64,000 nt of DNA from JBCAWW01 sp045106675 (GCA_045106675.1 JBGCFA010000011.1:1-64000); one strand, 5' to 3'. Positions 18,566 to 27,799 are shown, counted from the stretch's first letter. The notes: generated from the letters alone by a model not told the origin. Numbers and translations: made by a program.

Positions 18566-19486
18566 ATGGCATTATCTACCCGACACTTGCTCGGTATCAA
18601 GTACATCACCGCCGAAGATATCAACACGATCTTCGATACGGCCGATAATTTCAAAGAGATACTAAACCGACCGATTAAGAAAGTCCCTTCCCTTCGTGAT
18701 ATTACGGTTGCCAATCTCTTTTTCGAAAATTCCACTCGAACTCGGATTTCCTTTGAGTTGGCGGAAAAGCGACTTTCGGCAGATGTTGTCAATTTTTCGG
18801 CTTCATCCAGTAGCGTCAAAAAGGGGGAAACCTTATTAGATACTGTCAATAATATCCTCGCAATGAAGGTGGATATGGTCGTCATGCGCCATCCTCACCC
18901 AGGTGCTCCTGTATTTCTGAGCAAACATATTCCGGCTCAAATCATCAATGCTGGTGATGGTACCCATGAGCATCCGACCCAAGCATTGTTGGATTGTTTT
19001 TCTTTACGCCGCCAGTTTGGAGAACTTAAAGGCCTTAATGTTGCCATCATCGGCGATATTACCCACTCTCGCGTTGCCCTCTCCAATATATTCGCCCTCA
19101 AAAAGTTAGGGGCAAACGTTCGCGTATGCGGACCTCCTACTTTGATTCCCAAACATATCAAAAGCCTCGGTGTAGAAGTCAGTTATAATCTACGAGAAAC
19201 GCTAGAATGGTGTGATGCGGCAAATATGCTTCGTATCCAACTCGAAAGACAGGATATCAAATTTTTCCCAAGCCTTAGAGAGTATAGTTTACAGTATCAA
19301 CTCAATCTGCCCTTATTAGAAAGCCTCAACAAGAAGCTAGTTATTATGCATCCGGGGCCGATCAATCGAGGGGTCGAAATCACCAGTGAAGTAGCTGATT
19401 CTGAGCAATCTCTCATCCTCGAACAAGTAGAAAATGGAGTTGCTGTTCGCATGGCGGTCCTATATCTATTGGCGGGTGCAAACTAA
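18566..19486 (+). CDS. pyrB: Aspartate carbamoyltransferase catalytic subunit
   Basis: The protein has 306 residues, full length for the catalytic chain. Carbamoyl phosphate is bound by FFENSTRTRISFE (about 53-65); HPTQALLDCFSLRR and HPGPINRGVEI are also diagnostic. It joins carbamoyl phosphate and L-aspartate in the first committed step of pyrimidine synthesis. It starts 6 bp after pyrR, so the two form an operon. No pyrI regulatory subunit follows. Confidence 0.96.
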   Translation: MALSTRHLLGIKYITAEDINTIFDTADNFKEILNRPIKKVPSLRDITVANLFFENSTRTRISFELAEKRLSADVVNFSASSSSVKKGETLLDTVNNILAMKVDMVVMRHPHPGAPVFLSKHIPAQIINAGDGTHEHPTQALLDCFSLRRQFGELKGLNVAIIGDITHSRVALSNIFALKKLGANVRVCGPPTLIPKHIKSLGVEVSYNLRETLEWCDAANMLRIQLERQDIKFFPSLREYSLQYQLNLPLLESLNKKLVIMHPGPINRGVEITSEVADSEQSLILEQVENGVAVRMAVLYLLAGAN

Positions 19487-19585
19487 CATACAACCTATTT
19501 ATCTTTAGCTTACACTATTCTAGGAAGAGAGTCGCGCCATAAACTTGCGCTTACTCCCTTATTCGATATTTTTTGATAAAAACGC

Positions 19586-21091
19586 ATGTTTGGCAAACGA
19601 ATAGATTGGATGGTATTAAAGATGTTCTTGGGGCCTTTCCTCATGAGCTTCATGATCATTCTATTTATTCTGGTGATGCAGTTCATGGCACTGTACATGA
19701 ACGAGATTTTTGGTAAAGGTCTCGATCCAGTAGTGCTCGGAAAACTATTTATGTATGCTGCCGGTCGCCTTTTACTTTCTGCGATGCCTGTCGCGCTCTT
19801 AGCGGGCTCTCTGATGACTTTTGGTAGTATGGGGGAGCATTATGAATTAGCGGCTCTAAAGTCTAGTGGTATTGGCCTCTACAAGACTGTACGTTCGGTC
19901 TTTGCTTTCTCTGTGGTATTGATGTTTGCTGCGATTTGGGTTTCTTTTGATACGATCCCTAAAGCAAACCTTAAGTTTTTTAGCCTTTTGTACGACGTAC
20001 AACGCAAAAAACCAGATGTTGCTATCAAACCCGGCTATTTCTACTCAGATATAGATGGCTACGTCATTCGTATCTCTGACAAAAATACCGATACCGGAGC
20101 TTTATACGATGTGCTTATCTACAACCATACCGACAATCGGGGTGCAGTAGATGTCATCAAGGCGGATTCTGCCTATATCCAGATGCAAAACAACCGCATG
20201 ATGATGGCCCTTTATAGCGGTGTTAGGCATGAGGAGTATCGTTCCCAATCAGGGAAACCCGAAAGCCACCCCTATGGTCGAACTTACTTTGACTCTTTAT
20301 ACTATCGCTTTACCCTCGACGGCTTTGATCTAGATCGGACTGACGAAAGTTCTTTCAAGCACCAGATCGTCATGCCGATGGAAAAACTTCGAAACTCCAT
20401 CGATAGCCTCGATATTCTGGTCGATTCCTATAACGCAAAGTCCATCAAACAATTGGCTCGTTATCACAAAATCGATAGCTTATTCATGACTCGAGGACGA
20501 GATACTTTAGAGTGGACAGAGCCTTACGGATTTTTTGAACTCCATCCAGACTCGTCTCTCCTTTATTGTTTCTCTTATGATGATCAAATGTCTCTCGTTA
20601 GCAAGTCCCTCGTCAATGCGAGAGCGGCAAAAAGCTATATCGAGTTCATGATCAAAAAGAAAAAAGATCATTATCAGACAGAGCGTTCCTATCTCTACGA
20701 ATTTTATCTGAGATATGCTCAGCCTGTCAATTGTCTGCTTTTTATATTGATCGGAGCTTCCCTCGGCTCCATTATCCGCAAAGGTGGGATCGGACCACCA
20801 GCATTGATCTCCATCGTATTTTTTATGGTTTATTATGTCCTGACCACCTATGGCAAAAAGTTTGCGAGGGAGGGCTCATTTGAACCATGGGTAGGTGCCT
20901 GGTTGTCGGTAATCGTGATTGCTCCCGTTGCAGTTTTAGTTACTTATAGGGCAGCAATGGACTCCAGACTATTAGATCGTACCAGTTGGGGACGTACTAT
21001 CAGGAGCTGGTTTATCAATGATGATGATGAACCTACCCGATTACTTCAAGGCTTACGAACCATCGGCCGATTACTACGTATTTTTGGCTAA
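19586..21091 (+). CDS. LptF/LptG family permease of LPS export
   Basis: The protein has 501 residues. Three membrane helices near the N-terminus (from MFLGPFLMSFMIILFILVMQ), a large periplasmic beta-jellyroll (about 125-370) and three C-terminal helices (LRYAQPVNCLLFILIGASLGSII onward) match the YjgP/YjgQ family. In E. coli LptF and LptG form the inner-membrane part of the LPS extraction ABC transporter with LptB. The paralogous partner and ATPase are not in the window. Confidence 0.9.
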   Translation: MFGKRIDWMVLKMFLGPFLMSFMIILFILVMQFMALYMNEIFGKGLDPVVLGKLFMYAAGRLLLSAMPVALLAGSLMTFGSMGEHYELAALKSSGIGLYKTVRSVFAFSVVLMFAAIWVSFDTIPKANLKFFSLLYDVQRKKPDVAIKPGYFYSDIDGYVIRISDKNTDTGALYDVLIYNHTDNRGAVDVIKADSAYIQMQNNRMMMALYSGVRHEEYRSQSGKPESHPYGRTYFDSLYYRFTLDGFDLDRTDESSFKHQIVMPMEKLRNSIDSLDILVDSYNAKSIKQLARYHKIDSLFMTRGRDTLEWTEPYGFFELHPDSSLLYCFSYDDQMSLVSKSLVNARAAKSYIEFMIKKKKDHYQTERSYLYEFYLRYAQPVNCLLFILIGASLGSIIRKGGIGPPALISIVFFMVYYVLTTYGKKFAREGSFEPWVGAWLSVIVIAPVAVLVTYRAAMDSRLLDRTSWGRTIRSWFINDDDEPTRLLQGLRTIGRLLRIFG

Positions 21092-21137
21092 GCCGAACGC
21101 TTAATTAGAAAAGCTGGTAAAGCCGTGATTTTTTTCT

Positions 21138-21145
21138 CATTTTTG
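21138..21145 (+). promoter_or_regulatory. -7 box of argS
   Basis: CATTTTTG lies only 5 bp before the ATG of argS, the same variant box as at pyrR. The -33 region (CTGG at 21114) is weak. If used, the argS transcript would be leaderless or nearly so. Confidence 0.4.
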
Positions 21146-21150
21146 CGCCC

Positions 21151-22947
21151 ATGTCACTTCTTAGTACACATATTCAAACTGCCGCCGCTGCAGCCGTAAA
21201 AGCTATATTTGAGCTTGAAATTTCTCCCGATATTTTGCCAGTCCAAGCTACTCGCAAAGACTTTGAAGGAGATCTTACCTTGGTAGTTTTTCCGCTGACC
21301 AAATTTAGACTTGGTGCGCCGCCTCAGATTGCAGAGAAGTTGGGTGCCGACCTTGTCGAACGCTTGGACAGTGTTACCGCTTATAATGTGGTCAAAGGCT
21401 TTCTAAATCTAAGTATTGGTGATACTTATTGGCAATCCTTTGTAGCAGAGCAACAAGGGAATACAGATTTTTATAAAACAGATTTAGGTGCTGGCCAAAC
21501 AGTTGTGGTTGAGTATTGCTCTCCCAATACCAATAAGCCATTGCACTTAGGACACCTACGTAATATTGTTTTGGGTTACTCCCTAACTCAAATCCTGCAA
21601 GCCAATGGCTTCAAAGCTATCCCTACTTGTCTCTTTAATGATCGTGGGACCAATATCTCTAAGTCTATGCACGCCTATTTGGTAGCAAAAGATAAAGAGA
21701 CCCCAGAATCGTCTGATCGTAAAGGCGACAAAATTGTCGGAGATTACTATGTGCAATTTTCGGGCATGCTCGGAGAGCAAATCAGTGCAATCATGGCTGA
21801 GGAAGGCATTAGCAAAGAAGAAGCTGCTAAAAAAGCTCCTAGTCAGCTTGCCATTAACGAAATGACGGTGCGTTGGGAGGAAGGAGAACCAGAGATTCGT
21901 GCGCTTTGGGAGCAAATGAACGGCTGGGTTTATGCTGCCTATGAAGATACTTTCCAACGTTTAGGGATTGCTTTCGATCGTTACTTTTACGAGTCGCAAG
22001 TTTATAAGCGAGGTAAAGAGACTGTTGAAGAAGGCTTAGAAAAAGGAGTCTTCGATCTTACCAAAGACGGATCAGTGGAAGTTGACCTTACTGATGATGG
22101 GATGGATCGTAAGACCCTCCTGCGGAGTAACGGTACCTCTCTTTACATTACTCAAGACCTTGCGATAGCCGAAGATAAGTACAATGAGTACAAAATGGAT
22201 CGTTCAGTTTATGTCGTAGGAAACGAACAAGACTATCATTTTCAAGTCCTGTTCAATGTCTTAGGCAAACTGGAAAAACCTTATGCCAAAGGACTCTACC
22301 ATATGTCTTATGGGATGGTTGACTTACCTACTGGTAAGATGAAAAGCCGTGAAGGTACTACCGTAGAGATAGATGATCTCCTGACCGAGCTGGAAAACAA
22401 AGCTCGTGAAGAAACCCTCAAAAACCTGGACAAGCTTCAGGATATGGAGGAAAAAGAATTGAATGATCTCTTTCAGAAGTTAGGTACAGGTGCGGTAAAA
22501 TACTTTTTGGTCAAAGTTGATCCCAAAAAGCGGATGATGTTTGATCCAAACGAATCCGTCTCTCTTAAAGGGAATACGGGACCTTATATTCAATATGCCT
22601 ACGCTCGTATCCAATCGATTCTCCGCAATGCTGCTCATATCGGACCTTATACTGCTGATATGAAACTAGAGGAGCCGCTTTTAGAAGCGGAACGAACTTT
22701 GATTCAAGCTATATCTGGATACAACGATGTGTTACGCGAAGCGGGAGAAACCTATAATCCGGCCCTAATCGCTAACTATGCATATGAACTAACAAAAGAA
22801 TTTAATCGTTTTTACCGGGATGCTCCTATTTTGAAAAGTAGTAATCCTAATACAAGTTCCTTCCGACTAGCTGTTGCCAGTTTTGCGGGACAAACACTCA
22901 ATAATTGTATGGCGCTACTAGGCATCCAGATGCCAGAGCGTATGTAA
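21151..22947 (+). CDS. argS: Arginyl-tRNA synthetase
   Basis: The protein has 598 residues. It has the Arg-tRNA synthetase N-terminal additional domain, the class I HIGH-like motif in NTNKPLHLGHLRNIVLG, the KMSKS-like GKMKSREGTTV, and the C-terminal DALR anticodon-binding domain (about 470-598). It charges tRNA-Arg in the cytoplasm. The window also holds a tRNA-Arg gene about 5 kb downstream, probably by chance. It has its own promoter. Confidence 0.97.
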   Translation: MSLLSTHIQTAAAAAVKAIFELEISPDILPVQATRKDFEGDLTLVVFPLTKFRLGAPPQIAEKLGADLVERLDSVTAYNVVKGFLNLSIGDTYWQSFVAEQQGNTDFYKTDLGAGQTVVVEYCSPNTNKPLHLGHLRNIVLGYSLTQILQANGFKAIPTCLFNDRGTNISKSMHAYLVAKDKETPESSDRKGDKIVGDYYVQFSGMLGEQISAIMAEEGISKEEAAKKAPSQLAINEMTVRWEEGEPEIRALWEQMNGWVYAAYEDTFQRLGIAFDRYFYESQVYKRGKETVEEGLEKGVFDLTKDGSVEVDLTDDGMDRKTLLRSNGTSLYITQDLAIAEDKYNEYKMDRSVYVVGNEQDYHFQVLFNVLGKLEKPYAKGLYHMSYGMVDLPTGKMKSREGTTVEIDDLLTELENKAREETLKNLDKLQDMEEKELNDLFQKLGTGAVKYFLVKVDPKKRMMFDPNESVSLKGNTGPYIQYAYARIQSILRNAAHIGPYTADMKLEEPLLEAERTLIQAISGYNDVLREAGETYNPALIANYAYELTKEFNRFYRDAPILKSSNPNTSSFRLAVASFAGQTLNNCMALLGIQMPERM

Positions 22948-22972
22948 GGCCAACGAAGTCTAATCTGCTTCG

Positions 22973-22980
22973 TACCTTTG
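22973..22980 (+). promoter_or_regulatory. -7 box of the PASTA protein gene
   Basis: TACCTTTG is a perfect TAnnTTTG box. The TTG that opens the long reading frame (22978) is part of it, so translation more likely starts at ATG 22999, 18 bp further on. A purine-rich AGAAGGA ends 1 bp before that ATG, too close for a classical ribosome-binding site. No good -33 element is visible. Confidence 0.6.
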
Positions 22981-22998
22981 TCTAAGAATAAGAAGGAT

Positions 22999-23781
22999 AT
23001 GTTTCGATATTTTATTAGCCGAGAATTTTTCCTTACCCTTTTGGGGCTGATCGTCGCTGGGGTGCTGGTTTATCTCATGATCTTTTTCTGGATTTTACCA
23101 GCTTACACCCGTCATGGCGATTCTATTGTCGTACCCTCTGTGGTCGAAATGTCCTGGGAAGAAGCCGAAAAAGAACTCAGCAAAATGGACTTAAAGCCTA
23201 TGCTGACGGATTCTGCCTATAATCCGGACCTTGCACCGGGCGCTGTATTAACGCAATACCCACGTCAACATAGCTTCGTCAAACCTAATCGTACGATTTC
23301 TTTGACGATCAATCAGCGTAAGCCACCTCAAGTACCAGTGCCTGCGGTAATCGATAAAACGCTTTATCAAGCCAAAGCGCAACTCGAGAGCTGGAAGCTG
23401 GCTGTAGGCAAGGTGACTCGTAAAAAAGATATCGCTGAAAATACTATTTTGGATATCCTTTATGATGGTCGTCGTATCAAAGCTGGAACGATGGTGCCAC
23501 AAGGTGCCAAGATCGATTTGATCGTCTCTGATGGTCAAGGATCTGTGAGTGTCCGAGTACCTGATTTGACTGGTATGAGCTTTGAAGAAGCTCTTAATTC
23601 CATACGAGATTTGGGCCTGACTTTAGGCGCGCTCTCTTATAATGCAAATTCTCCTGCTAATCAAAGCGGAACTGTTTACGGGCAAAATCCTAAACCAACG
23701 AGAAGTGATAGCGTTACCGTAGGCTACCCGATAGATTTGTACATCTACGGACGAGCACCAGAAACCAATGAGGGAATTTAG
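22999..23781 (+). CDS. Membrane-anchored PASTA-domain protein
   Basis: The protein has 260 residues from ATG 22999. One membrane helix (FFLTLLGLIVAGVLVYLMIFFW) anchors it, and three extracytoplasmic PASTA repeats follow (about 40-110, 111-180 and 185-252). Characteristic segments are VPSVVEMSWEEAEKEL and VPDLTGMSFEEALNSI. No kinase or transpeptidase domain is attached, unlike PknB or PBP2x. PASTA domains bind muropeptides or other PASTA proteins; this stand-alone form is common in Bacteroidota next to housekeeping genes. It is followed by a terminator. Confidence 0.85.
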   Translation: MFRYFISREFFLTLLGLIVAGVLVYLMIFFWILPAYTRHGDSIVVPSVVEMSWEEAEKELSKMDLKPMLTDSAYNPDLAPGAVLTQYPRQHSFVKPNRTISLTINQRKPPQVPVPAVIDKTLYQAKAQLESWKLAVGKVTRKKDIAENTILDILYDGRRIKAGTMVPQGAKIDLIVSDGQGSVSVRVPDLTGMSFEEALNSIRDLGLTLGALSYNANSPANQSGTVYGQNPKPTRSDSVTVGYPIDLYIYGRAPETNEGI

Positions 23782-23815
23782 GTCTCTAAAGTTCCTCCTA
23801 AGCTTATAAATTAGA

Positions 23816-23847
23816 ACGAAGCAGTATTTATTTACTGCTTCGTTTTT
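23816..23847 (+). terminator. Intrinsic terminator of the PASTA gene
   Basis: ACGAAGCAGTA (23816-23826) pairs perfectly with TACTGCTTCGT (23833-23843), and five T follow or are shared with the stem. Confidence 0.85.
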
Positions 23848-23876
23848 GATATTTTAGACCTGCTAACTATATAAGT

Positions 23877-25460
23877 GTGATCCAAAATCCTGTTTTAAAG
23901 GGCTTTAATCCAGATCCTTCAATCATAAGGGTAGGGGAGGACTATTTTATTGCGACCTCTACCTTTGAATGGTTTCCCGGCGTTCAGATTCATCACTCAA
24001 GAGATTTAATTCATTGGGAACTGATCGCCCAACCTTTGAACCGCCTCTCGCAACTTGATATGAAAGGCGTGCCTGATTCTTGTGGGGTTTGGGCGCCTTG
24101 TCTGAGCTTTGACAATGGCATATTTTACTTGGTCTATTCCAATGTCAAAAGCTTTGATGGAGTCTGGAAGGACACACCCAACTATCTTGTTACGGCGAAT
24201 GATATCCGAGGCCCTTGGTCAGATCCTGTGAGGCTAGGCGCAAGTGGTTTTGATGGTTCTCTCTTTCATAACATCGATGGCAAAAAATGGTACCTAAGCA
24301 TGTTGGTAGATCACCGCAAAGGCAAATTCTTTGGCGGAATCATCATGCAGGAATATGATCCCGCGCAAATGCGTTTGACTGGACCCGCTTATCCAATTTT
24401 TGATGGCACAGAACTCGGTAAAACCGAAGGTCCACACCTTTACAATAAAGATGGATACTACTATCTAATCACAGCTGAAGGAGGGACAGAATATGGGCAT
24501 GCCGTGAGTTTCGCTCGTTCGCGCAGCATCTATGGGCCTTATGAATTGCATCCCACTAATCCTATTTTATGTGCGTCTGCTCATCCGGATCATCCTTTGC
24601 AAAAGACGGGACATGCAGATATGGTCGAGACGGCAGCCGGGGATTGGTGGATCGTATTCCTGACTGGGAGGCCCTTGAGTCCGCTGGGTAGATGTACTTT
24701 GGGACGGGAAACCGCGATTGAACAGATTGTATGGCGAGATGATTGGCCTTACTTAAGCACTGATCGTAAACTAGCTCGGCAAAGCATCGCATTGGACGGA
24801 ACGTTCGCGAATAGCGCATCTCCCACAACTCATCGCTGGGAGTTTGATAGCCCTGATGTCGATATAAATTATCAATCCCTACGGATACCCATAACTGAAG
24901 ATTGGTTGAGTCTGAGCGCTCGTAAGGGCTTCTTGCGCCTAAGTGGCAGAGAATCTCTGAGTTCGTTACATGAGCAAAGTCATATTGCAAGACGAGTACA
25001 AGCCTTTTCGATTCAATACACGGCAGCAGTAGAATTTCGTCCAGACAATTTTCAGCAGATGTGTGGTTTGACGGCTTACTACAATACGGCTCATTATTTT
25101 TATCTACACCTATTCGGTGAACGCTCCCACACTTATCTCAATGTGATTCGTTGCGACAATTATGAGACTGATGAAATCTTGGAGGCTGCGGTAGATTTAG
25201 GACAGCCAGAGCGAGTGTATCTGAGGTTGGTATGGCAGCGGTCTGAGTTGAGTTTTTGGTATAGCCTCGATGAGGAACGCTGGAATCAAATTGGGCCAGT
25301 GGTTGATGCGAGTATCCTCTCCGATGATTATGTGAGAGACGGGAGTGAGCGGTATCGTCCTGCTTTTACGGGTTCTTTTGTCGGATTAGCTTGTCAGGAC
25401 TTAAGCGGAATGCAGCAATATGCTGATTTTGCATGGGTAGAATACCTTGAAAAAGACTAA
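23877..25460 (+). CDS. Glycoside hydrolase family 43 beta-xylosidase / arabinofuranosidase
   Basis: The protein has 527 residues with GTG start at 23877; the next ATG would cut into the catalytic domain. The five-bladed propeller (about 1-310) shows the base Asp in FNPDPSIIRVGEDYF, the pKa-modulating Asp in GFDGSLFH and the general acid Glu in KTEGPHLY. A C-terminal beta-sandwich (about 330-525) is typical of two-domain GH43 beta-xylosidases. There is no signal peptide, so it acts on imported oligosaccharides in the cytoplasm. It stands alone, not in a polysaccharide utilisation locus. Confidence 0.9.
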   Translation: MIQNPVLKGFNPDPSIIRVGEDYFIATSTFEWFPGVQIHHSRDLIHWELIAQPLNRLSQLDMKGVPDSCGVWAPCLSFDNGIFYLVYSNVKSFDGVWKDTPNYLVTANDIRGPWSDPVRLGASGFDGSLFHNIDGKKWYLSMLVDHRKGKFFGGIIMQEYDPAQMRLTGPAYPIFDGTELGKTEGPHLYNKDGYYYLITAEGGTEYGHAVSFARSRSIYGPYELHPTNPILCASAHPDHPLQKTGHADMVETAAGDWWIVFLTGRPLSPLGRCTLGRETAIEQIVWRDDWPYLSTDRKLARQSIALDGTFANSASPTTHRWEFDSPDVDINYQSLRIPITEDWLSLSARKGFLRLSGRESLSSLHEQSHIARRVQAFSIQYTAAVEFRPDNFQQMCGLTAYYNTAHYFYLHLFGERSHTYLNVIRCDNYETDEILEAAVDLGQPERVYLRLVWQRSELSFWYSLDEERWNQIGPVVDASILSDDYVRDGSERYRPAFTGSFVGLACQDLSGMQQYADFAWVEYLEKD

Positions 25461-25480
25461 GGTGAAATATTGCCAATAAA

Positions 25481-25512
25481 AAAAGGATTTCTGCCTAAAC
25501 AGAAATCCTTTT
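25481..25512. terminator. Bidirectional terminator between GH43 and rpoD
   Basis: A 13-bp perfect stem (25481-25493 with 25500-25512, loop CCTAAA) is flanked by A on the left and T on the right, so it works for both converging transcripts. Confidence 0.88.
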
Positions 25513-25546
25513 ATGTTTTTATGGCTCTACAGCCACTAAGTTGTCC

Positions 25547-26413
25547 TTATCCAAGATAAGTTTTGAGTCCCTTACTACGCGAGGTATGGCGCAAGCGACG
25601 AATCGCTTTTTCCTTGATCTGGCGAACACGTTCACGCGTGAGGTCGAACTTTTCTCCAATCTCTTCGAGAGTAAGAGAGTGCTCTACACCGATACCAAAA
25701 TAGAGTCTGATGACTTCAGCTTCACGTTGGGTAAGGGTACTGAGTGCACGTTCAACTTCCTTGCTTAAACTTTCGTTAATCAGGGAGTTGTCAGGATTAG
25801 GTTCAGCATCATTTTCCAATACGTCAAGGAGACGGTTTTCCTCTCCTTGTACAAATGGAGCATCAACCGAAACGTGGCGACCAGAAATCTTGAGTGTATC
25901 AGATATTTCATCTTCACTCATGTTTTCCAAGACCTCGGAAATTTCTTCAGGAGAAGGCTCCCGTTCAAATTCCTGTTCCAGTTTTGAAAATGCTTTGCCA
26001 ATCTTGTTCAAAGCGCCGACTCGGTTCAGAGGGAGTCGAACGATACGGGATTGCTCTGCCAAAGCTTGTAAGATACTTTGGCGGATCCACCATACCGCAT
26101 AAGAAATGAATTTGAAACCACGGGTTTCATCAAAGCGTTTTGCGGCTTTAATTAGACCTAAGTTTCCTTCATTGATAAGGTCTCCCAAGGAGAGGCCTTG
26201 ATTTTGGTACTGCTTCGCTACCGATACGACAAATCGAAGATTGGCTTTCGTGAGTTTTTCCAGGGCAATTTGATCCCCCTGCTTGATACGTCTCGCCAAA
26301 TCGACTTCTTCATCCGGTGTAAGCAGCTCTACTTTGCCGATTTCCTGCAGATACTTGTCCAGAGATTGTGACTCCCGGTTCGTTATCTGTTTACTAATCT
26401 TGAGCTGTCTCAT
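25547..26413 (-). CDS. rpoD: Primary sigma factor RpoD (SigA), Bacteroidota type
   Basis: The protein has 288 residues. It lacks region 1.1 and the long non-conserved insert, as is usual for the Bacteroidota housekeeping sigma factor. Region 1.2 begins SLDKYLQEIG, region 2 contains DLINEGNLGLIKAAKRFD and FKFISYAVWWIRQSI, region 3 starts near VRLPLNRVGALNKI, and region 4 has the helix-turn-helix LTLEEIGEKFDLTRERVRQI. It directs RNA polymerase to TTTG / TAnnTTTG promoters, one of which lies in front of the gene itself. Confidence 0.96.
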   Translation of the reverse strand: MRQLKISKQITNRESQSLDKYLQEIGKVELLTPDEEVDLARRIKQGDQIALEKLTKANLRFVVSVAKQYQNQGLSLGDLINEGNLGLIKAAKRFDETRGFKFISYAVWWIRQSILQALAEQSRIVRLPLNRVGALNKIGKAFSKLEQEFEREPSPEEISEVLENMSEDEISDTLKISGRHVSVDAPFVQGEENRLLDVLENDAEPNPDNSLINESLSKEVERALSTLTQREAEVIRLYFGIGVEHSLTLEEIGEKFDLTRERVRQIKEKAIRRLRHTSRSKGLKTYLG

Positions 26414-26484
26414 TTACGGCTGACTATATAAATGCGGTTAAATTGGTATACAACAATATATGAACCTTTGCTTATACGAGCAGA

Positions 26485-26516
26485 CAAAGGTACAGGCTAT
26501 GCAATTGAGTTGCAAA
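26485..26516 (-). promoter_or_regulatory. rpoD promoter
   Basis: On the - strand TTTG (26516-26513), a 20-bp spacer and TACCTTTG (26492-26485) match the Bacteroidota consensus exactly. The transcript would have a leader of about 65 nt before the rpoD ATG. Confidence 0.75.
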
Positions 26517-26546
26517 TCTCCTCTCTATAACGTTTTTAATACTCTA

Positions 26547-26590
26547 ACGTTCGAAAGGGCAACCCAATTTACTCTGTTTTGACGTTCGAA
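26547..26590. repeat. Two direct copies of ACGTTCGAA upstream of rpoD
   Basis: The 9-mer ACGTTCGAA, whose last six bases are a palindrome, occurs at 26547-26555 and 26582-26590, 35 bp apart, that is 31 and 66 bp upstream of the rpoD -33 element. This could be a regulator site. Confidence 0.35.
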
Positions 26591-26793
26591 TTTAAGCTTT
26601 GTCACTATAAAACACATTCAAATTCTTAAATGTTTAATTATTTGAATGGTTTGCTTGTGTAAGTTTTTCCTTCTTGGGAATAAGTTATTTTCATGCTTGC
26701 TTATATTAAAGAACGATTAGCTATACCAGAGGTTGTAAAGAGATCGCAAAAATAGATTAGCCTAAGTAATATTTTGGCCTAAATTCACCTAAT

Positions 26794-27669
26794 ATGCAGG
26801 AAACAGAGTTGATTTTAAATCCTGATGGTTCTATCTATCACCTCAATTTGCTGCCCGGTGATTTAGCGCCAAAAATCATTTTGGTCGGAGATCCAGATCG
26901 AGTAGAAAAAGTGGGAGCGTTCCTCGATGAGGTCGAAATAAGAAAACATAAGCGAGAATTTTATACCCTGACAGGCTTATATGAGGGGCAAAGAGTCTCC
27001 GTGATGTCTACCGGTATCGGGACTGACAATATTGATATTGTCTGGCATGAACTTGATGCATTGTTCAATATTGATTTTGAGACTAGAAAGCCTAAAAACC
27101 AAGCCGTCAGCATTCAAGCTTTGCGTTTGGGTACATGCGGAGGGATGCAAGCCGAAGTCCCAGTAGGCACTTTGATTGCCTCCGCTTGGGCAGTAGGGGG
27201 CGATGGTTTGATGAATTATTATGATTATCCTATTTACGATACTGCCTTGCAGAACGCTTTAGATCGTTTTTGGGAAAAGAATAATGGTCCTCTTCCTTTG
27301 TATCATTCACCTGCCGATTCTGCTTTATTAACTATGTTGAGCGATGAGTTTCCACAGATTATGCAGGGAGGGACCTTTACTGCTGGTGGTTTTTATGGCC
27401 CACAAGGCAGGAGTCTTGGGAGATTACAAGTCAAACTTCCCTCCTTACCAGATTTGATTGGCGGATTTCGACATAATGAAGGTCGATTTTTGAATATGGA
27501 GATGGAAGCAGCGGCGATTATGAGCTTAGGCAAAGCATTAGGTCATCGATGTGGGACTATTGCAACCATCCTTGCCAATCGACTGCGAGGCGAGTTTGCC
27601 GCAGATCCTAAAGCGGAAGAAAAGAAGCTTATTCAGACGGGATTGTCAGTTCTCAGTAAATGGCACTAA
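26794..27669 (+). CDS. udp: Uridine phosphorylase (nucleoside phosphorylase family)
   Basis: The protein has 291 residues. Family NP-I features are the phosphate-binding GDPDRVEKV (about 28-36), STGIGTDNIDI and the nucleoside-binding MEMEAAAIMSLG (about 233-244). It cleaves uridine to uracil and ribose-1-phosphate in the cytoplasm; the uracil could feed the uracil phosphoribosyltransferase activity of PyrR encoded earlier. Purine nucleoside phosphorylase activity cannot be excluded, but the FNMEMEAAA pattern favours the Udp subgroup. It is transcribed alone. Confidence 0.88.
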   Translation: MQETELILNPDGSIYHLNLLPGDLAPKIILVGDPDRVEKVGAFLDEVEIRKHKREFYTLTGLYEGQRVSVMSTGIGTDNIDIVWHELDALFNIDFETRKPKNQAVSIQALRLGTCGGMQAEVPVGTLIASAWAVGGDGLMNYYDYPIYDTALQNALDRFWEKNNGPLPLYHSPADSALLTMLSDEFPQIMQGGTFTAGGFYGPQGRSLGRLQVKLPSLPDLIGGFRHNEGRFLNMEMEAAAIMSLGKALGHRCGTIATILANRLRGEFAADPKAEEKKLIQTGLSVLSKWH

Positions 27670-27696
27670 GACATTTACATTTTAGAGATTAATCTC

Positions 27697-27704
27697 TACC
27701 TTTG
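27697..27704 (+). promoter_or_regulatory. -7 box of tRNA-Arg
   Basis: TACCTTTG is a perfect -7 box 11 bp before the first base of the tRNA. TTTA at 27674-27677 is a plausible -33 element with a 19-bp spacer. Confidence 0.65.
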
Positions 27705-27715
27705 TCCTCCTTATT

Positions 27716-27789
27716 GCCCGCGTAGCTCAGGGGATTAGAGCGTTGGTCTCCGGAACCAAAGGTCGATGGTTCGATTCCATCCGCGGGTA
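27716..27789 (+). tRNA. tRNA-Arg (anticodon CCG)
   Basis: The cloverleaf is complete. The acceptor stem GCCCGCG pairs with CGCGGGT (G-U at the first pair), the D stem is GCTC/GAGC, the anticodon stem TTGGT/ACCAA encloses loop CTCCGGA with anticodon CCG at 27765-27767 relative to the loop at 27748-27754 (the anticodon itself is 27750-27752), and the T arm is GATGG/CCATC with loop TTCGATT. The CCA end is not encoded. It reads CGG codons. Confidence 0.96.
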
Positions 27790-27799
27790 CAAAATAGTA

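Larger units (their letters stand above)
26414..26793. other. Divergent regulatory region of rpoD and uridine phosphorylase
   Basis: This 380-bp AT-rich region has no credible open frame. It carries the rpoD promoter and a pair of 9-bp direct repeats (both annotated separately). On the + strand I find no convincing -7 box for the uridine phosphorylase gene; AATATTTTG at about 26769 is the nearest match. Confidence 0.5.

Noticed and set aside
22978..22998. TTG start for the PASTA protein
   Set aside because: The TTG is part of the TACCTTTG promoter box, so it would not be in the mRNA.
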